DNA of 64,000 nucleotides from Rhabdobacter roseus (GCF_014202275.1 NZ_JACHGF010000001.1:992001-1056000), one strand, 5' to 3'; positions 53,310-61,954 are shown, counted from the stretch's first letter. The notes: generated by a model not told the origin, from the letters alone. Numbers and translations are program-made.

Positions 53310-53393
53310 GAGGGGATTTTTGAAAAAAGTGTACGGTGATTCTCTTTTATTCGGGTCGGTTGTTCGCGTTTTTATTTCGCTGGTTTGCGTTTA

Positions 53394-53480
53394 CTTGTTG
53401 GTTCGCGTTTGCAACGCGAATCTTAAGCTACTATTATTTTTCAAATCTGCTAGTTTGCGTTTTTAACGCGAACCAACAAG
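53394..53480. repeat. 87-base inverted-repeat element
   Basis: 16-bp perfect terminal arms CTTGTTGGTTCGCGTT / AACGCGAACCAACAAG (53394-53409 with 53465-53480). Inside lie GCGTTTGCAACGC and GTTTGCGTTTTTAACGC, and further GTTCGCGTTTTTA and GGTTTGCGTTTA copies occur to the left from 53371. No ORF. Looks like a miniature inverted-repeat element or a decayed insertion between the ABC operon and a membrane-protein gene. Confidence 0.7.
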
Positions 53481-53493
53481 CCACGGTTAGTCT

Positions 53494-54036
53494 TCACCCC
53501 AACCCCCCCGTTGCTTGTAAATACCCCATCGTGGACATAAGCATAATGAGTACGACCAGGAAGATTGAGGCCGGCAAAAACCAACGTTTGTCGAATGCAT
53601 ACCAAAGCTGAAGAATAAAAACCAGAAGCGCAATGTACAGCAGCGTTTCGGGAATGCCGAGTAGGTGGTATTGTACGGGCAAAATCGTATAAATGTAGCC
53701 TTCAAAAGAGCCGGGCGAGGGGCCAATAGTCGAGATATACGAAAGACCCAGAAGCAACCAGGCTAGTTTGAGCATACCGTGACGCTCGCTGAGGAAAACG
53801 TGCCGGAAAGGAAGCAAAACGAGTGCAATGATTATGCCACGAATTACCTGTAAAGCCGGTCCCAGGGCCACCAGGGGGTCATCGACCTGCCGCATGAAGC
53901 CCGACAAGAATTCGGAGGCGTAATGCTCTTTGTAGTTTAGGAAAGTCACGGCAAAGAGGCCTGCTATGAAATAAGCGATGGTATGGGCCGCGGCAACCCG
54001 CCAGATAAAGGGGGCGGTTTGGGTTTGATTTTTCAA
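53494..54036 (-). CDS. Multi-pass membrane protein of unknown function
   Basis: 180 residues, TTG start (LKNQTQTAPFIWRVAAAHT). Five or six helices: AAAHTIAYFIAGLFAVTFLNY, VIRGIIIALVLLPFRHVFL, MLKLAWLLLGLSYISTIGP, TLLYIALLVFILQLWYAF and PASIFLVVLIMLMSTMGYL. The loop GPSPGSFEGYIYTILPVQYHLLGIPE is distinctive. I do not recognise the family. The next gene upstream on the - strand is the GNAT gene. Confidence 0.72.
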   Translation of the reverse strand: MKNQTQTAPFIWRVAAAHTIAYFIAGLFAVTFLNYKEHYASEFLSGFMRQVDDPLVALGPALQVIRGIIIALVLLPFRHVFLSERHGMLKLAWLLLGLSYISTIGPSPGSFEGYIYTILPVQYHLLGIPETLLYIALLVFILQLWYAFDKRWFLPASIFLVVLIMLMSTMGYLQATGGLG

Positions 54037-54073
54037 GGGGCGCTTTTATATAAAATACAACATGAAAAAGTAC

Positions 54074-54604
54074 CTAGCTGTGCGCCTCCCACGTGCGGCG
54101 GTCGAGGCGGTATACGAGGCAATCGTCTTCGTCGAACGTTCTCTTTTCTACGAATTCAAAGCCCAGGCGCTCGTAAAATCGGTGCGCCCGCGTGTTGCTT
54201 TCGAGCGGGTCGATGAGTACGGCCGTCACGTGTTCGTCGGCAAAGCAGCGGGCGAGGGCCAGTTGCATCATCACGGTTCCGTAGCCCTGGCCCAGATCCT
54301 CGGCTTCGCCGATCCAGATGTCGATGGCACGGAGGTTGGTGGGTACCTCGCCCCAGTAGTGCGTTTCTTCTTCGGCGGGGTCGATGATCTGGATAAAACC
54401 CAGCGGCCGCCCGTTGAGCTCGGCGATGAGTTGTTCGCGCCAGGGTGGGTTGCGGGGCAGTTCTTTTTCCCATTCCCAATCGTCGTCTGGGTCGGCCTGG
54501 ATGCTGTGCGGCTGCTCGTCCCAATGCCGAAGTACCTCCAGGTCATCGGGCGTAGCGGGGCGTAGTGTGATGGCTAAGTTTGTATGTTTTTTTGATTCAA
54601 CCAC
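54074..54604 (-). CDS. GNAT N-acetyltransferase (AAC(6')-like subgroup)
   Basis: 176 residues, GTG start. GNAT blocks: ITLRPATPDDLEVLRHWDEQPH at the N-terminus, GFIQIIDPAEEETHYWGEVPTNLRAIDIWIGEAEDLGQGYGTVMMQLAL with the acetyl-CoA loop G-Q-G-Y-G (about 108-112), and VLIDPLESNTRAHRFYERLGF. The pattern resembles aminoglycoside 6'-acetyltransferases and their housekeeping relatives; resistance is not implied by sequence alone. Confidence 0.87.
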   Translation of the reverse strand: MVESKKHTNLAITLRPATPDDLEVLRHWDEQPHSIQADPDDDWEWEKELPRNPPWREQLIAELNGRPLGFIQIIDPAEEETHYWGEVPTNLRAIDIWIGEAEDLGQGYGTVMMQLALARCFADEHVTAVLIDPLESNTRAHRFYERLGFEFVEKRTFDEDDCLVYRLDRRTWEAHS

Positions 54605-54615
54605 GGAGTATTTCT

Positions 54616-54975
54616 TCAGGATTGATTCTTTTTCTCTTCGTTAAGTAGCTTCACAAGCTGGGCTCTATTCTCCACTAAATGATCCTCCGCAATTTCCCAT
54701 AGAATCTGAGGGTCAATAGTATGGTATTCGTGTGCGGCGAAGTTTCGTAACCCATACATTTGCTTCCAAGGCACCTCTGGATATTTTCTCCAAATGGTTT
54801 TAGGTACTTGATTGGCGGCTTCTCCAATAATTTCGTAGTTTCTGGTAACGGCATCAATGACCATGTCATTTTGCAAAAAATCCGAAAGTCCATCAACAGT
54901 ATTTAGATAAAGTAAAATCTTGTCAATTGCTTCTACCATATCCTTTATAAAAGCTACGTAATCTCTATTTTTCAT
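54616..54975 (-). CDS. hepT: HepT-like HEPN toxin
   Basis: 119 residues from ATG 54975, overlapping the mntA stop by four bases. All-helical DUF86 pattern with the catalytic HEPN motif Arg77-x4-His82-x-Tyr84 (LRNFAAHEYH) intact. HepT proteins are RNases kept inactive when the partner nucleotidyltransferase adenylylates the Tyr. GEAANQVPKTIWRKYPEVPWKQMYG before the motif is typical. Confidence 0.93.
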   Translation of the reverse strand: MKNRDYVAFIKDMVEAIDKILLYLNTVDGLSDFLQNDMVIDAVTRNYEIIGEAANQVPKTIWRKYPEVPWKQMYGLRNFAAHEYHTIDPQILWEIAEDHLVENRAQLVKLLNEEKKNQS

Positions 54976-55262
54976 AAGTACCTCACTTGCTTTAGGATCG
55001 CTTGCTTCCATTGTTTTTTTAGCGATCTCTCGGTCACCAGGTCGATTTTTCTCCCTACGACCGATTCTAGATATTCTTTTAGATCAAAAAACTTCCATCC
55101 AATCTTTCCGCTGAATTCTACCAAAATATCTACGTCCGAATCCGCTCTGTAATCTCCGTTGGCAAAAGAGCCAAAGTACCCAATCTGCTTGACGCCAAAC
55201 TCTTTTTGTAAATAGGGTTTTACGGCCCTGATTTTGGTTTCTATTTCTTGAGTTGGATTCAT
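54972..55262 (-). CDS. mntA: MntA-like minimal nucleotidyltransferase antitoxin
   Basis: 96 residues. Nucleotidyltransferase motif Gly31-Ser32-x10-Asp43-x-Asp45 (YFGSFANGDYRADSDVDILVEF) complete. By analogy with characterised HepT/MntA pairs it would poly-adenylylate the toxin Tyr. ATGA overlap with hepT gives tight coupling. The iterated GTACC word occurs three times in the pair, so the module seems long resident. Confidence 0.93.
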   Translation of the reverse strand: MNPTQEIETKIRAVKPYLQKEFGVKQIGYFGSFANGDYRADSDVDILVEFSGKIGWKFFDLKEYLESVVGRKIDLVTERSLKKQWKQAILKQVRYL

Positions 55263-55628
55263 GTTTTCGAAGTCTTTTTATCCAAAAGGTATAAAGAAAA
55301 TTCTTAGAGTGACAAAATACATACTCAAACTACCTTAGCTCATCATTGTCCTTATTGCTAAACCCGTAGAGATCGCTTGGTTTGCCTTTATGTCTCCCAA
55401 TATACCTCTTTCTCCCCAACCCAAAGTACCCCGTCACCAAAAAATACTGCCTAAGTACCCCGCTAACTACCTCAGTATCTTTACGTAGGTACCTGGGAGG
55501 TGCCTTGCGCTTCGTCCTTTCCTGATCAAAGTCAGTTTTTAGGCCGTACGTCCCTCATCATCCGGGGGCGGGGCGCGCCGTAGTTTTGGGCTTGGAAAAA
55601 CACCCATTCAACCCCAATCTAGAAAGAC
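55263..55628. other. 366-base intergenic control region before the cco operon
   Basis: AT-rich on the left, then several AAAGTACCCC words, the operator dyad at 55522-55535 and the -7 element at 55581-55588. No ORF of note. Confidence 0.55.
55522..55588 (+). promoter_or_regulatory. CRP/FNR-type operator and promoter of the cbb3 operon
   Basis: CTGAT-CAAA-GTCAG (55522-55535), one mismatch from a perfect dyad and 13/14 identical to the ccoI box. TAGTTTTG (55581-55588) matches TAnnTTTG, again 52.5 bases from the dyad centre. No TTG -33 element is visible, in keeping with an activator-dependent promoter. Confidence 0.65.
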
Positions 55629-55811
55629 ATGAGCGCTCTGTATATTCTCGTCGGTTTTAGCCTATTAGCGGCCCTGGGCTTTCTGGGGGCTTTTGTGTGG
55701 GCGGTACGCAGCGGCCAGTTCGACGACGACTACACGCCCTCGGTCCGGATCCTGTTTGACGACACGTCCGAAAGTACCCCGCCGTCCCCGAAAAAAACAC
55801 CTAACCAATAA
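55629..55811 (+). CDS. ccoS: cbb3-type oxidase assembly protein CcoS
   Basis: 60 residues: one membrane helix (LYILVGFSLLAALGFLGAFVWAV) followed by SGQFDDDYTPSVRILFDD, the CcoS signature (SGQfdD...p..ilfdd). Required for inserting heme and copper cofactors into cbb3 oxidase. First gene of the operon. Confidence 0.95.
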   Translation: MSALYILVGFSLLAALGFLGAFVWAVRSGQFDDDYTPSVRILFDDTSESTPPSPKKTPNQ

Positions 55812-55862
55812 ATTACCTCCCAATCCGCTACATCTCTCCATTTAACTATTCATTCTTTTACC

Positions 55863-58028
55863 ATGACAAACCTAGTTAATCCAGGTACCGCGTCCGTCGA
55901 TTTGGATGAGTTTCAGTACGACAACAAGATCGTCCGGAACTTCGCCATCGCTACCGTCGTGTTCGGGCTCATCGGGATGTTGGTCGGGACGCTCATTGCC
56001 TTTCAGCTGGCGTTTCCGTTCCTGAACTTCGAGCTCTCGTACACCACCTTCGGGCGGCTGCGTCCGCTGCACACCAACGCCGTCATTTTCGCGTTTGTGG
56101 GCAATGGCTTCTTTGCGGGCCTTTACTACTCGGCCCCGCGCGTACTCAAAACCCCCATGTGGAGCCGCGCGCTGAGCCAGTTTCACTTCTGGGGCTGGCA
56201 GCTCATCATTCTGGCGGCGGCCATTACCATTCCGTTGGGGCTCACTACCGGCAAAGAATACGCCGAGCTGGAGTGGCCCATCGACCTGGCCATTGCGGTG
56301 GTGTGGGTAGCGGCCATGATCAACCTCGTGATGACCATGATCAAACGCCGCGTGGAGCACATCTACGCCGCCGTGTGGTTTTACGTAGCCTCGTTTGTGG
56401 CCGTAGCCATGCTGCACGTAGTGAACAGCGCCGCGCTTCCCATTTCTTTTTTCAAAAGCTACTCTTGGTACGCCGGGGTGCAGGACGCGCTGGTGCAGTG
56501 GTGGTACGGCCACAACGCCGTGGCGTTTTTCCTGACAACCCCCTACCTGGGCCTGATGTACTACTTCCTGCCCAAGGCCGCCAACCGGCCCATTTATTCC
56601 TACCGGCTGTCGATTGTACACTTCTGGGCGCTGATCTTCCTGTACATCTGGGCGGGCCCGCACCACTTGCTCTACAACGCCCTGCCCGACTGGGCCCAAA
56701 CGCTCGGTACCGTGTTCTCGATTATGCTGATCGCGCCCTCCTGGGGCGGGATGATCAACGGGCTGTTTACGCTGCGCGGCGCCTGGGACAAAGTACGTGA
56801 GGACGTAGTCTTGAAATTCATGGTGGTGGCCATTACGGCCTACGGAATGGCTACCTTCGAAGGGCCGATGCTGTCGCTGAAAAACGTCAACGCCATCAGC
56901 CACTTCACCGACTGGACCGTGGCGCACGTACACGTAGGAGCCCTGGGCTGGAACGGCTTCCTAACCTTCGGGATTCTGTACTGGCTGATCCCGCGCCTGT
57001 ATAACCGCCCGCTGCACTCGCAGAAGCTGGCCAACTTCCACTTCTGGATAGGTACCTTGGGCATCCTGTTTTACGCCATCCCCATGTACTGGGCGGGCTG
57101 GACGCAGAGCTCCATGTGGAAAGAATTTACGGAAGAAGGGCTTCTCAAGTACCCCAACTTCCTGGAAACCGTGACGCAACTCGTGCCGCTGTACGTACTA
57201 CGGGGCATTGGCGGGGTACTTTACCTGGTGGGTTTTTGCACGATGATCTACAATCTGCTGGCTACGGCCGCCAACGGCAAACTAGTAGCCACCGAAACCG
57301 CCAAAGCACCGGCGCTGGCGAGCATTTGGCACGCCAACAAAGGCGAGCACTGGCACCGCAAAATATTTGAGCGCAAGCCCGTATTCCTGACCATCATGGC
57401 CCTGGTAGCCGTAGCGGTGGGGGGGATCATCGAGCTGGTACCTACCTTCCTCGTCGACTCCAACGTACCCACCATCGCCAGCGTGAAGCCTTACACACCG
57501 CTGGAACTCCAGGGCCGCGACATCTACGTACGGGAAGGCTGCTACGTATGCCACTCGCAAATGATACGTCCCTTCCGCGACGAAATTGAGCGCTACGGCG
57601 AGTACTCCAAAGCCGGGGAATTTGTGTACGATCACCCCTTCCAGTGGGGTTCGAAACGCACCGGACCCGACCTGCACCGCATCGGTGGAAAGTACCCCGA
57701 CTCCTGGCACTTCAACCACATGGAAGACCCCACCAGCATGTCGCCGGGCTCCATCATGCCGCCTTACCCCTGGCTCCTGGAAGACGAACTGGATACCACC
57801 AACACGGCCGCCAAGATCCGGGCCATGCAGACGATGGGGGTACCTTACGAGGAAGGGTATGACCAAATCGCGAACCAGGACCTGAACCAACAGGCCGAGA
57901 AGATCACCGCAAGCCTGAAGCAGAATGGCATCAAGACCAAATCCAACAAGGAGATTGTGGCCCTGATTGCGTACCTGCAACGAATGGGTACCGACATCAA
58001 AGCCGAGCAGGGCGTGGCGCAGAAATAA
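55863..58028 (+). CDS. ccoNO: cbb3-type cytochrome c oxidase, fused CcoN-CcoO (subunits I and II)
   Basis: 721 residues. Residues about 1-480 are CcoN, a 12-helix heme-copper oxidase subunit I: LHTNAVIFAFVGNGFFAGLYY, QWWYGHNAVAFFLTTPYLGLMYYFLP with the copper-site His, HFWALIFLYIWAGPHHLLY and WTVAHVHVGALGWNG with heme-ligand His residues. From about 500 a membrane anchor leads into CcoO, a monoheme cytochrome c with CYVCH near 559 and the Met-ligand region SIMPPYPWLLEDELD. High-affinity terminal oxidase for micro-oxic respiration. N-O fusion is the common form in Bacteroidota. Confidence 0.97.
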   Translation: MTNLVNPGTASVDLDEFQYDNKIVRNFAIATVVFGLIGMLVGTLIAFQLAFPFLNFELSYTTFGRLRPLHTNAVIFAFVGNGFFAGLYYSAPRVLKTPMWSRALSQFHFWGWQLIILAAAITIPLGLTTGKEYAELEWPIDLAIAVVWVAAMINLVMTMIKRRVEHIYAAVWFYVASFVAVAMLHVVNSAALPISFFKSYSWYAGVQDALVQWWYGHNAVAFFLTTPYLGLMYYFLPKAANRPIYSYRLSIVHFWALIFLYIWAGPHHLLYNALPDWAQTLGTVFSIMLIAPSWGGMINGLFTLRGAWDKVREDVVLKFMVVAITAYGMATFEGPMLSLKNVNAISHFTDWTVAHVHVGALGWNGFLTFGILYWLIPRLYNRPLHSQKLANFHFWIGTLGILFYAIPMYWAGWTQSSMWKEFTEEGLLKYPNFLETVTQLVPLYVLRGIGGVLYLVGFCTMIYNLLATAANGKLVATETAKAPALASIWHANKGEHWHRKIFERKPVFLTIMALVAVAVGGIIELVPTFLVDSNVPTIASVKPYTPLELQGRDIYVREGCYVCHSQMIRPFRDEIERYGEYSKAGEFVYDHPFQWGSKRTGPDLHRIGGKYPDSWHFNHMEDPTSMSPGSIMPPYPWLLEDELDTTNTAAKIRAMQTMGVPYEEGYDQIANQDLNQQAEKITASLKQNGIKTKSNKEIVALIAYLQRMGTDIKAEQGVAQK

Positions 58029-58043
58029 GCTAGAAACTCACTG

Positions 58044-58090
58044 CCGGGGGAAGAAACCGTTTCATCTCCGAATTCTTTCCCCGGTATTTT
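58044..58090 (+). terminator. Intercistronic hairpin after ccoNO
   Basis: 11-bp stem with one G-T pair (58044-58054 with 58074-58084), then TATTTT. Inside an operon it probably lowers, rather than ends, downstream transcription, or stabilises the ccoNO message. Confidence 0.55.
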
Positions 58091-58103
58091 AAAAAATACA
58101 ACT

Positions 58104-59153
58104 ATGAAATTCCGTAACTACCTCGAATCCATTGCGGGCGTGAGTATCTACCCGCTGATTTCGCTCGTGATTTTCTTTGCCTTCTTCGTGATCCTGCTCG
58201 TGTACGTATTCCGCATCGACCGCAAGAAGATCGACCGCATGAAAAACATACCGCTGGAAGACGGCCTGGTTCGTAAAAATATCCTGAGCCTGCTGGCCTT
58301 GCTGCTGGTAGCGCCCCTAGCCAACGCGCAGGGCGAAACGCCCGCCCGCGACGGCGCGGAGCTGATGATGTACCTGGTGCTGGGCCTGCTGGGGGTGTTG
58401 ATCGTGGTGCTCGTCGTGGTGCTGGTACAGATGCTGGAGCTGCTCAAAAAACTTACGACCACCCGCCCGAGCGCTACGGAAGCGGCAGCCTCTACGTCCT
58501 GGTTTAGCGAAAACTGGTGGATGAAGTTTGGTGGATTCAGCGTGTCGCTGACCGAAGAGGAGAAAATCCTGATCGCCGACCATGACTACGACGGCATTCA
58601 CGAGCTCGACAACCGGATGCCGCCCTGGCTGCAGTTTCTGTTTGTAGGTACCGTAGTGATCGCGATCCTGTACGGTCTGTATTTCCACTTCCTGGGCTGG
58701 GGTGACTTGCAGCAGGCGGAGCTGGACAAGGAGCTGGCCGCCGCCGCCGTACAGAAGGAGGCTTACCTGGCCAAGGTAGGCGCGAGCATCGACGAAAACT
58801 CGGTAACAATGCTGGATAACGAAGGCAAACTCAAAGAGGGCGGCGTGATCTACCAGGAAAAATGCGCCGCCTGCCACGCCGCCGACGGCGGCGGTGGCGT
58901 GGGCCCCAACCTTACCGACGGCTACTGGCTCCACGGCGGCTCCATCCAGGCGGTATTCAAAACCATCAAGTACGGGATTCCCGAAAAAGGGATGATTGCC
59001 TGGGAAAAGCAACTACCTCCGGCCGAGATGCAAAAAGTAGCCAGCTACATCATGACGCTGCAAGGTACCCGTCCCCAAACGCCCAAGGAGCCGCAGGGAG
59101 AGCTTTACATCAAAGCCACCGTTGCGGGTGACAGTACCTTGGCGCTGCGCTAA
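58104..59153 (+). CDS. ccoP: Fused CcoQ-CcoP (cbb3 oxidase subunits IV and III)
   Basis: 349 residues. Residues 1-45 look like a complete CcoQ (NYLESIAGVSIYPLISLVIFFAFFVILLVYVFRIDRKK). A second signal-like hydrophobic stretch (NILSLLALLLVAPLANAQ, about 58-76) resembles the start of a free-standing CcoP; then two helices, the CcoP N-terminal domain (DHDYDGIHELDNRMPPWLQFLFVGTVVIAILYGLYFHF) and one cytochrome c with CAACH near 254 and the Met region GMIAWEKQLPPAEMQKVASYI. One heme only, as usual in this phylum (Proteobacteria have two). The frame is continuous through the fusion. Confidence 0.92.
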   Translation: MKFRNYLESIAGVSIYPLISLVIFFAFFVILLVYVFRIDRKKIDRMKNIPLEDGLVRKNILSLLALLLVAPLANAQGETPARDGAELMMYLVLGLLGVLIVVLVVVLVQMLELLKKLTTTRPSATEAAASTSWFSENWWMKFGGFSVSLTEEEKILIADHDYDGIHELDNRMPPWLQFLFVGTVVIAILYGLYFHFLGWGDLQQAELDKELAAAAVQKEAYLAKVGASIDENSVTMLDNEGKLKEGGVIYQEKCAACHAADGGGGVGPNLTDGYWLHGGSIQAVFKTIKYGIPEKGMIAWEKQLPPAEMQKVASYIMTLQGTRPQTPKEPQGELYIKATVAGDSTLALR

Positions 59154-59159
59154 GTTCAC

Positions 59160-59205
59160 GGACTTTCTGCGCCACGAGGGTACTTTCTCGTGGCGCAGAA
59201 AGTCC
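59160..59205 (+). terminator. Perfect 19-bp intercistronic hairpin after ccoP
   Basis: Arms 59160-59178 and 59187-59205, loop GGTACTTT. No T run follows, so it is more likely an mRNA-stability or attenuation element separating structural (ccoNOQP) from assembly genes (ccoGH). Confidence 0.65.
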
Positions 59206-59227
59206 ATTTAAACCGGTTTCAGGAACC

Positions 59228-60643
59228 ATGGAAACCTTGCCAACAACCCCATTCAAATACGAAGAATCCTTCCGCGACCATTTCAACGCCGTGCGCGAAG
59301 ATGGAAAGCGGAACTGGTTCTACCCGCAGCGCCCGCAAGGTACCTGGCACACCCGCCGGGCCTGGTTTTCGGCGGCGCTGCTCACGGTACTTTTTGCGCT
59401 TCCTTTTCTCAAAATCAACGGGCAGCCGCTATTTCTGTTCAACGTCATTGAGCGAAAATTCATCATCTTCGGGCTCTTCATTGGCCCGCAAGACTACTGG
59501 CTCTTTGGCCTCACCATGCTGTCGTTCATGGTGTTCATCGTGCTGTTTACGACTATTTTTGGGCGCTTGTGGTGCGGCTGGGCGTGTCCGCAGACGGTTT
59601 TTATGGAAATGGTTTTCCGGAAAATCGAGTACGCCATCGAAGGTGACCGCCCGCAGCAAATAGCCCTTGATAAAGCGCCCTGGACTAGTAGTAAGGTACT
59701 TAAGAAAGCCAGCAAGTGGGCGGTTTTTCTGTTCATCTCTTTCTTGACGGCCAATTTGCTCATTGCCTACGGCATTGGGGTAGATGAGCTTAAGAAAATC
59801 ATCACCGAGCCGCTGTCGGAGCACGTAACACTGTTTGGGTCTGTCGTTGGTTTTACGCTGATCTTCTACTTCAATTTTGCCTGGCTGCGCGACCAGGCCT
59901 GCACGGTAGTATGTCCCTACGGCCGCTTGCAGGGCGTACTCCTGGACCGCAACTCCGTGGTAGTAGCCTACGACTACCAACGCGGCGAGCCGCGGGAGAA
60001 AATCCGTAAAAACCAGGACCGCACCGCTGGCGACTGCATCAATTGCCACCAGTGCGTGGCCGTGTGCCCCACGGGCATCGACATCCGCAACGGTACCCAG
60101 ATGGAGTGCGTGAGCTGCACGGCCTGCATCGACGCCTGCGACAACATCATGCACAAGGTAGGTTTTGAGCCGGGGCTGATCCGGTATACCTCCGAAAATG
60201 CCATCGTGAAAGGTACCTCCCGGCTTTTTACGGCCCGTACCTACGGCTACGTAGCCGTACTGACGCTACTGTGGGCGGTGCTGGGGTACCTGCTCGTGAC
60301 TCGTACCGACACCGAGACCAACCTGCTGCGCGCCATGGGTACCCAGTACATCGAAAACCCCGACGGCACCGTGAGCAACCTGTATACGTTTAAGATTTTT
60401 AATAAAACCAACCGCACCATCCAGCCCACGCTCCGACTGGAGTCGCCCCAGGGTACTTTGCGGTTTGCGGGCGAGCCCGACCTGCACCTAGAAGCGGCGG
60501 GCATGAGCCAGGGGATGGTCTTCATTACCATTCCTAAAAGTGAGCTCCGTCACCGCAAAAACCAGATCGAGCTCTCGATGTACGAGGGAAGTACCCGGCT
60601 CGAAACATTTAAAACGAATTTCATTGCGCCGGAGGGCGAGTAG
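59228..60643 (+). CDS. ccoG: cbb3 oxidase accessory ferredoxin-like protein CcoG
   Basis: 471 residues, five membrane helices (FGLTMLSFMVFIVLFTTIFGRLWCGWACPQTVFMEMVFRKIE spans the conserved GRLWCGWACPQT). Two 4Fe-4S motifs near 268-300: DCINCHQCVAVCPTGIDIR and CVSCTACIDACDNIMHKVG. The C-terminal Ig-like IG/FixG domain ends at KTNFIAPEGE. CcoG reduces Cu2+ for cbb3 biogenesis. Normal length. Confidence 0.96.
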   Translation: METLPTTPFKYEESFRDHFNAVREDGKRNWFYPQRPQGTWHTRRAWFSAALLTVLFALPFLKINGQPLFLFNVIERKFIIFGLFIGPQDYWLFGLTMLSFMVFIVLFTTIFGRLWCGWACPQTVFMEMVFRKIEYAIEGDRPQQIALDKAPWTSSKVLKKASKWAVFLFISFLTANLLIAYGIGVDELKKIITEPLSEHVTLFGSVVGFTLIFYFNFAWLRDQACTVVCPYGRLQGVLLDRNSVVVAYDYQRGEPREKIRKNQDRTAGDCINCHQCVAVCPTGIDIRNGTQMECVSCTACIDACDNIMHKVGFEPGLIRYTSENAIVKGTSRLFTARTYGYVAVLTLLWAVLGYLLVTRTDTETNLLRAMGTQYIENPDGTVSNLYTFKIFNKTNRTIQPTLRLESPQGTLRFAGEPDLHLEAAGMSQGMVFITIPKSELRHRKNQIELSMYEGSTRLETFKTNFIAPEGE

Positions 60644-60700
60644 TCGGGGCTGGTAAAAAAGAAACAACCTTAGTTATTCAATAGTAAATCAAAGAAGATC

Positions 60701-61147
60701 ATGAAATTAAATTGGGGAACCGGAATTGCGCTGTTGTACATCAGCTTTGTGGTAGGAATGCTTACCCTGGTGACGATGAGCACACGCCAGAAGATCGACC
60801 TCGTGGCTGATAATTACTACGAGCAGGAATTGGGCTTTCAGAAAAAAATAGATAAGCAGGAACGGGCCAACGCCCTGTCCGAAAAGCTGCGCTGGGAAGT
60901 CACGCAGGCGGGGATTTTGATCAAGTACCCCAGCGCGCTGCTGGCGCTGCCAATCACGGGAAACGTGAAGCTGTACTGTCCGTCCGACAACCGGAAAGAT
61001 GCGCAGTTTGCAGTACAGCCCGACGCCTCCGGCGAGCAGCTGATCCCGGCTGCGAAGCTACAACCCGGCCGCTACCAGCTCCAGATCGACTGGCAGGCGG
61101 GCGACACTACCTACTGGAACGAAGGTACTCTGGGGCTTAGCAAATAA
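60701..61147 (+). CDS. ccoH: FixH/CcoH family protein
   Basis: 148 residues: one N-terminal helix (GIALLYISFVVGMLTLVTMS), the FixH motif LVADNYYEQELGFQKKIDKQERA at about 33-55, and a periplasmic beta-sandwich ending QIDWQAGDTTYWNEGTLGLSK. Assembly factor of the cbb3 complex, next to CcoG and six bases before the SafE-type gene. Confidence 0.95.
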   Translation: MKLNWGTGIALLYISFVVGMLTLVTMSTRQKIDLVADNYYEQELGFQKKIDKQERANALSEKLRWEVTQAGILIKYPSALLALPITGNVKLYCPSDNRKDAQFAVQPDASGEQLIPAAKLQPGRYQLQIDWQAGDTTYWNEGTLGLSK

Positions 61148-61153
61148 ATAACC

Positions 61154-61873
61154 ATGACTACCTGGCTCCCTTACCTGGCTTTTTCGATGGGCCTGCTGAG
61201 CAGCTTCCACTGCGTAGGCATGTGCGGGCCCATTGCGCTGGCGTTGCCCATTCACCGGGGTAGCCGGGCGCAGCAGGTACTTGGCCTGCTGGCCTACAAT
61301 GGCGGCCGCGCCCTTACCTACGCGCTGCTGGGTAGTTTGTTCGGGCTGCTGGGAAGTTCGTTTTTGTGGATGGGGTACTTGCGGTACGTCACGCTGGCTG
61401 TGGGGGTACTTATGGTGGGCTACGTGCTGTGGCCCGCTTACCTGGAGCGGCACTTGCGCCCGCCCGGCTGGTGGCAACGGGCCGTGCAGCGCGTCAAAGG
61501 CCAGATGGCCCGGCTCCTGGGCCGTCGCCACGTAGGGGGTTGGGTACTGCTGGGTAGTCTGAACGGCCTGCTGCCCTGCGGTATGGTGTACATGGCCGTC
61601 ATCAGCTCCGTAGCCACGGGCAGCGCCCTGAACGGCGGCCTCTTCATGTTCACCTTCGGGCTGGGTACTTTGCCCGCCATGATGGCCGTGGGGTACTTTA
61701 AGCAGTGGTTTACGCCCCCGCTCCGCACGCGGCTCCGTCGCCTCACGCCCTTTCTGCTGGCCCTGGCCGGTACCTGGATCGTGGCCCGCAGCCTGTTCAT
61801 TCAGCCACCAGGTACCTTGCCGCACGCAGGTACCTCTACCGAAATCCCGGTTTGCCACGGCGCTGGGAAGTAG
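61154..61873 (+). CDS. Sulfite exporter TauE/SafE-family membrane protein (cco-operon type)
   Basis: 239 residues, six helices. Starts with LAFSMGLLSSFHCVGMCGPIALALP, the H-C-x2-M-C-G-P motif of the cco-linked DUF2231-free subgroup, then YNGGRALTYALLGSLFGLLG and LGSLNGLLPCGMVYMAVISS with a second Pro-Cys-Gly. In cco operons this protein is thought to handle copper or assembly thiols, not sulfite. Shares a transcript with ccoH. Confidence 0.9.
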   Translation: MTTWLPYLAFSMGLLSSFHCVGMCGPIALALPIHRGSRAQQVLGLLAYNGGRALTYALLGSLFGLLGSSFLWMGYLRYVTLAVGVLMVGYVLWPAYLERHLRPPGWWQRAVQRVKGQMARLLGRRHVGGWVLLGSLNGLLPCGMVYMAVISSVATGSALNGGLFMFTFGLGTLPAMMAVGYFKQWFTPPLRTRLRRLTPFLLALAGTWIVARSLFIQPPGTLPHAGTSTEIPVCHGAGK

Positions 61874-61954
61874 AGTAGTAGCAGTGGGCAGAGGGCATAG
61901 GGTACTTTTACTGTGAATTCAAAGGTACTTTGAGAAAAGTACCCCTAACAAGCT

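Noticed and set aside
54074-54604. Aminoglycoside resistance gene
   Set aside because: The AAC(6')-like pattern is shared by many chromosomal acetyltransferases; no mobile context or resistance-specific residues could be shown.
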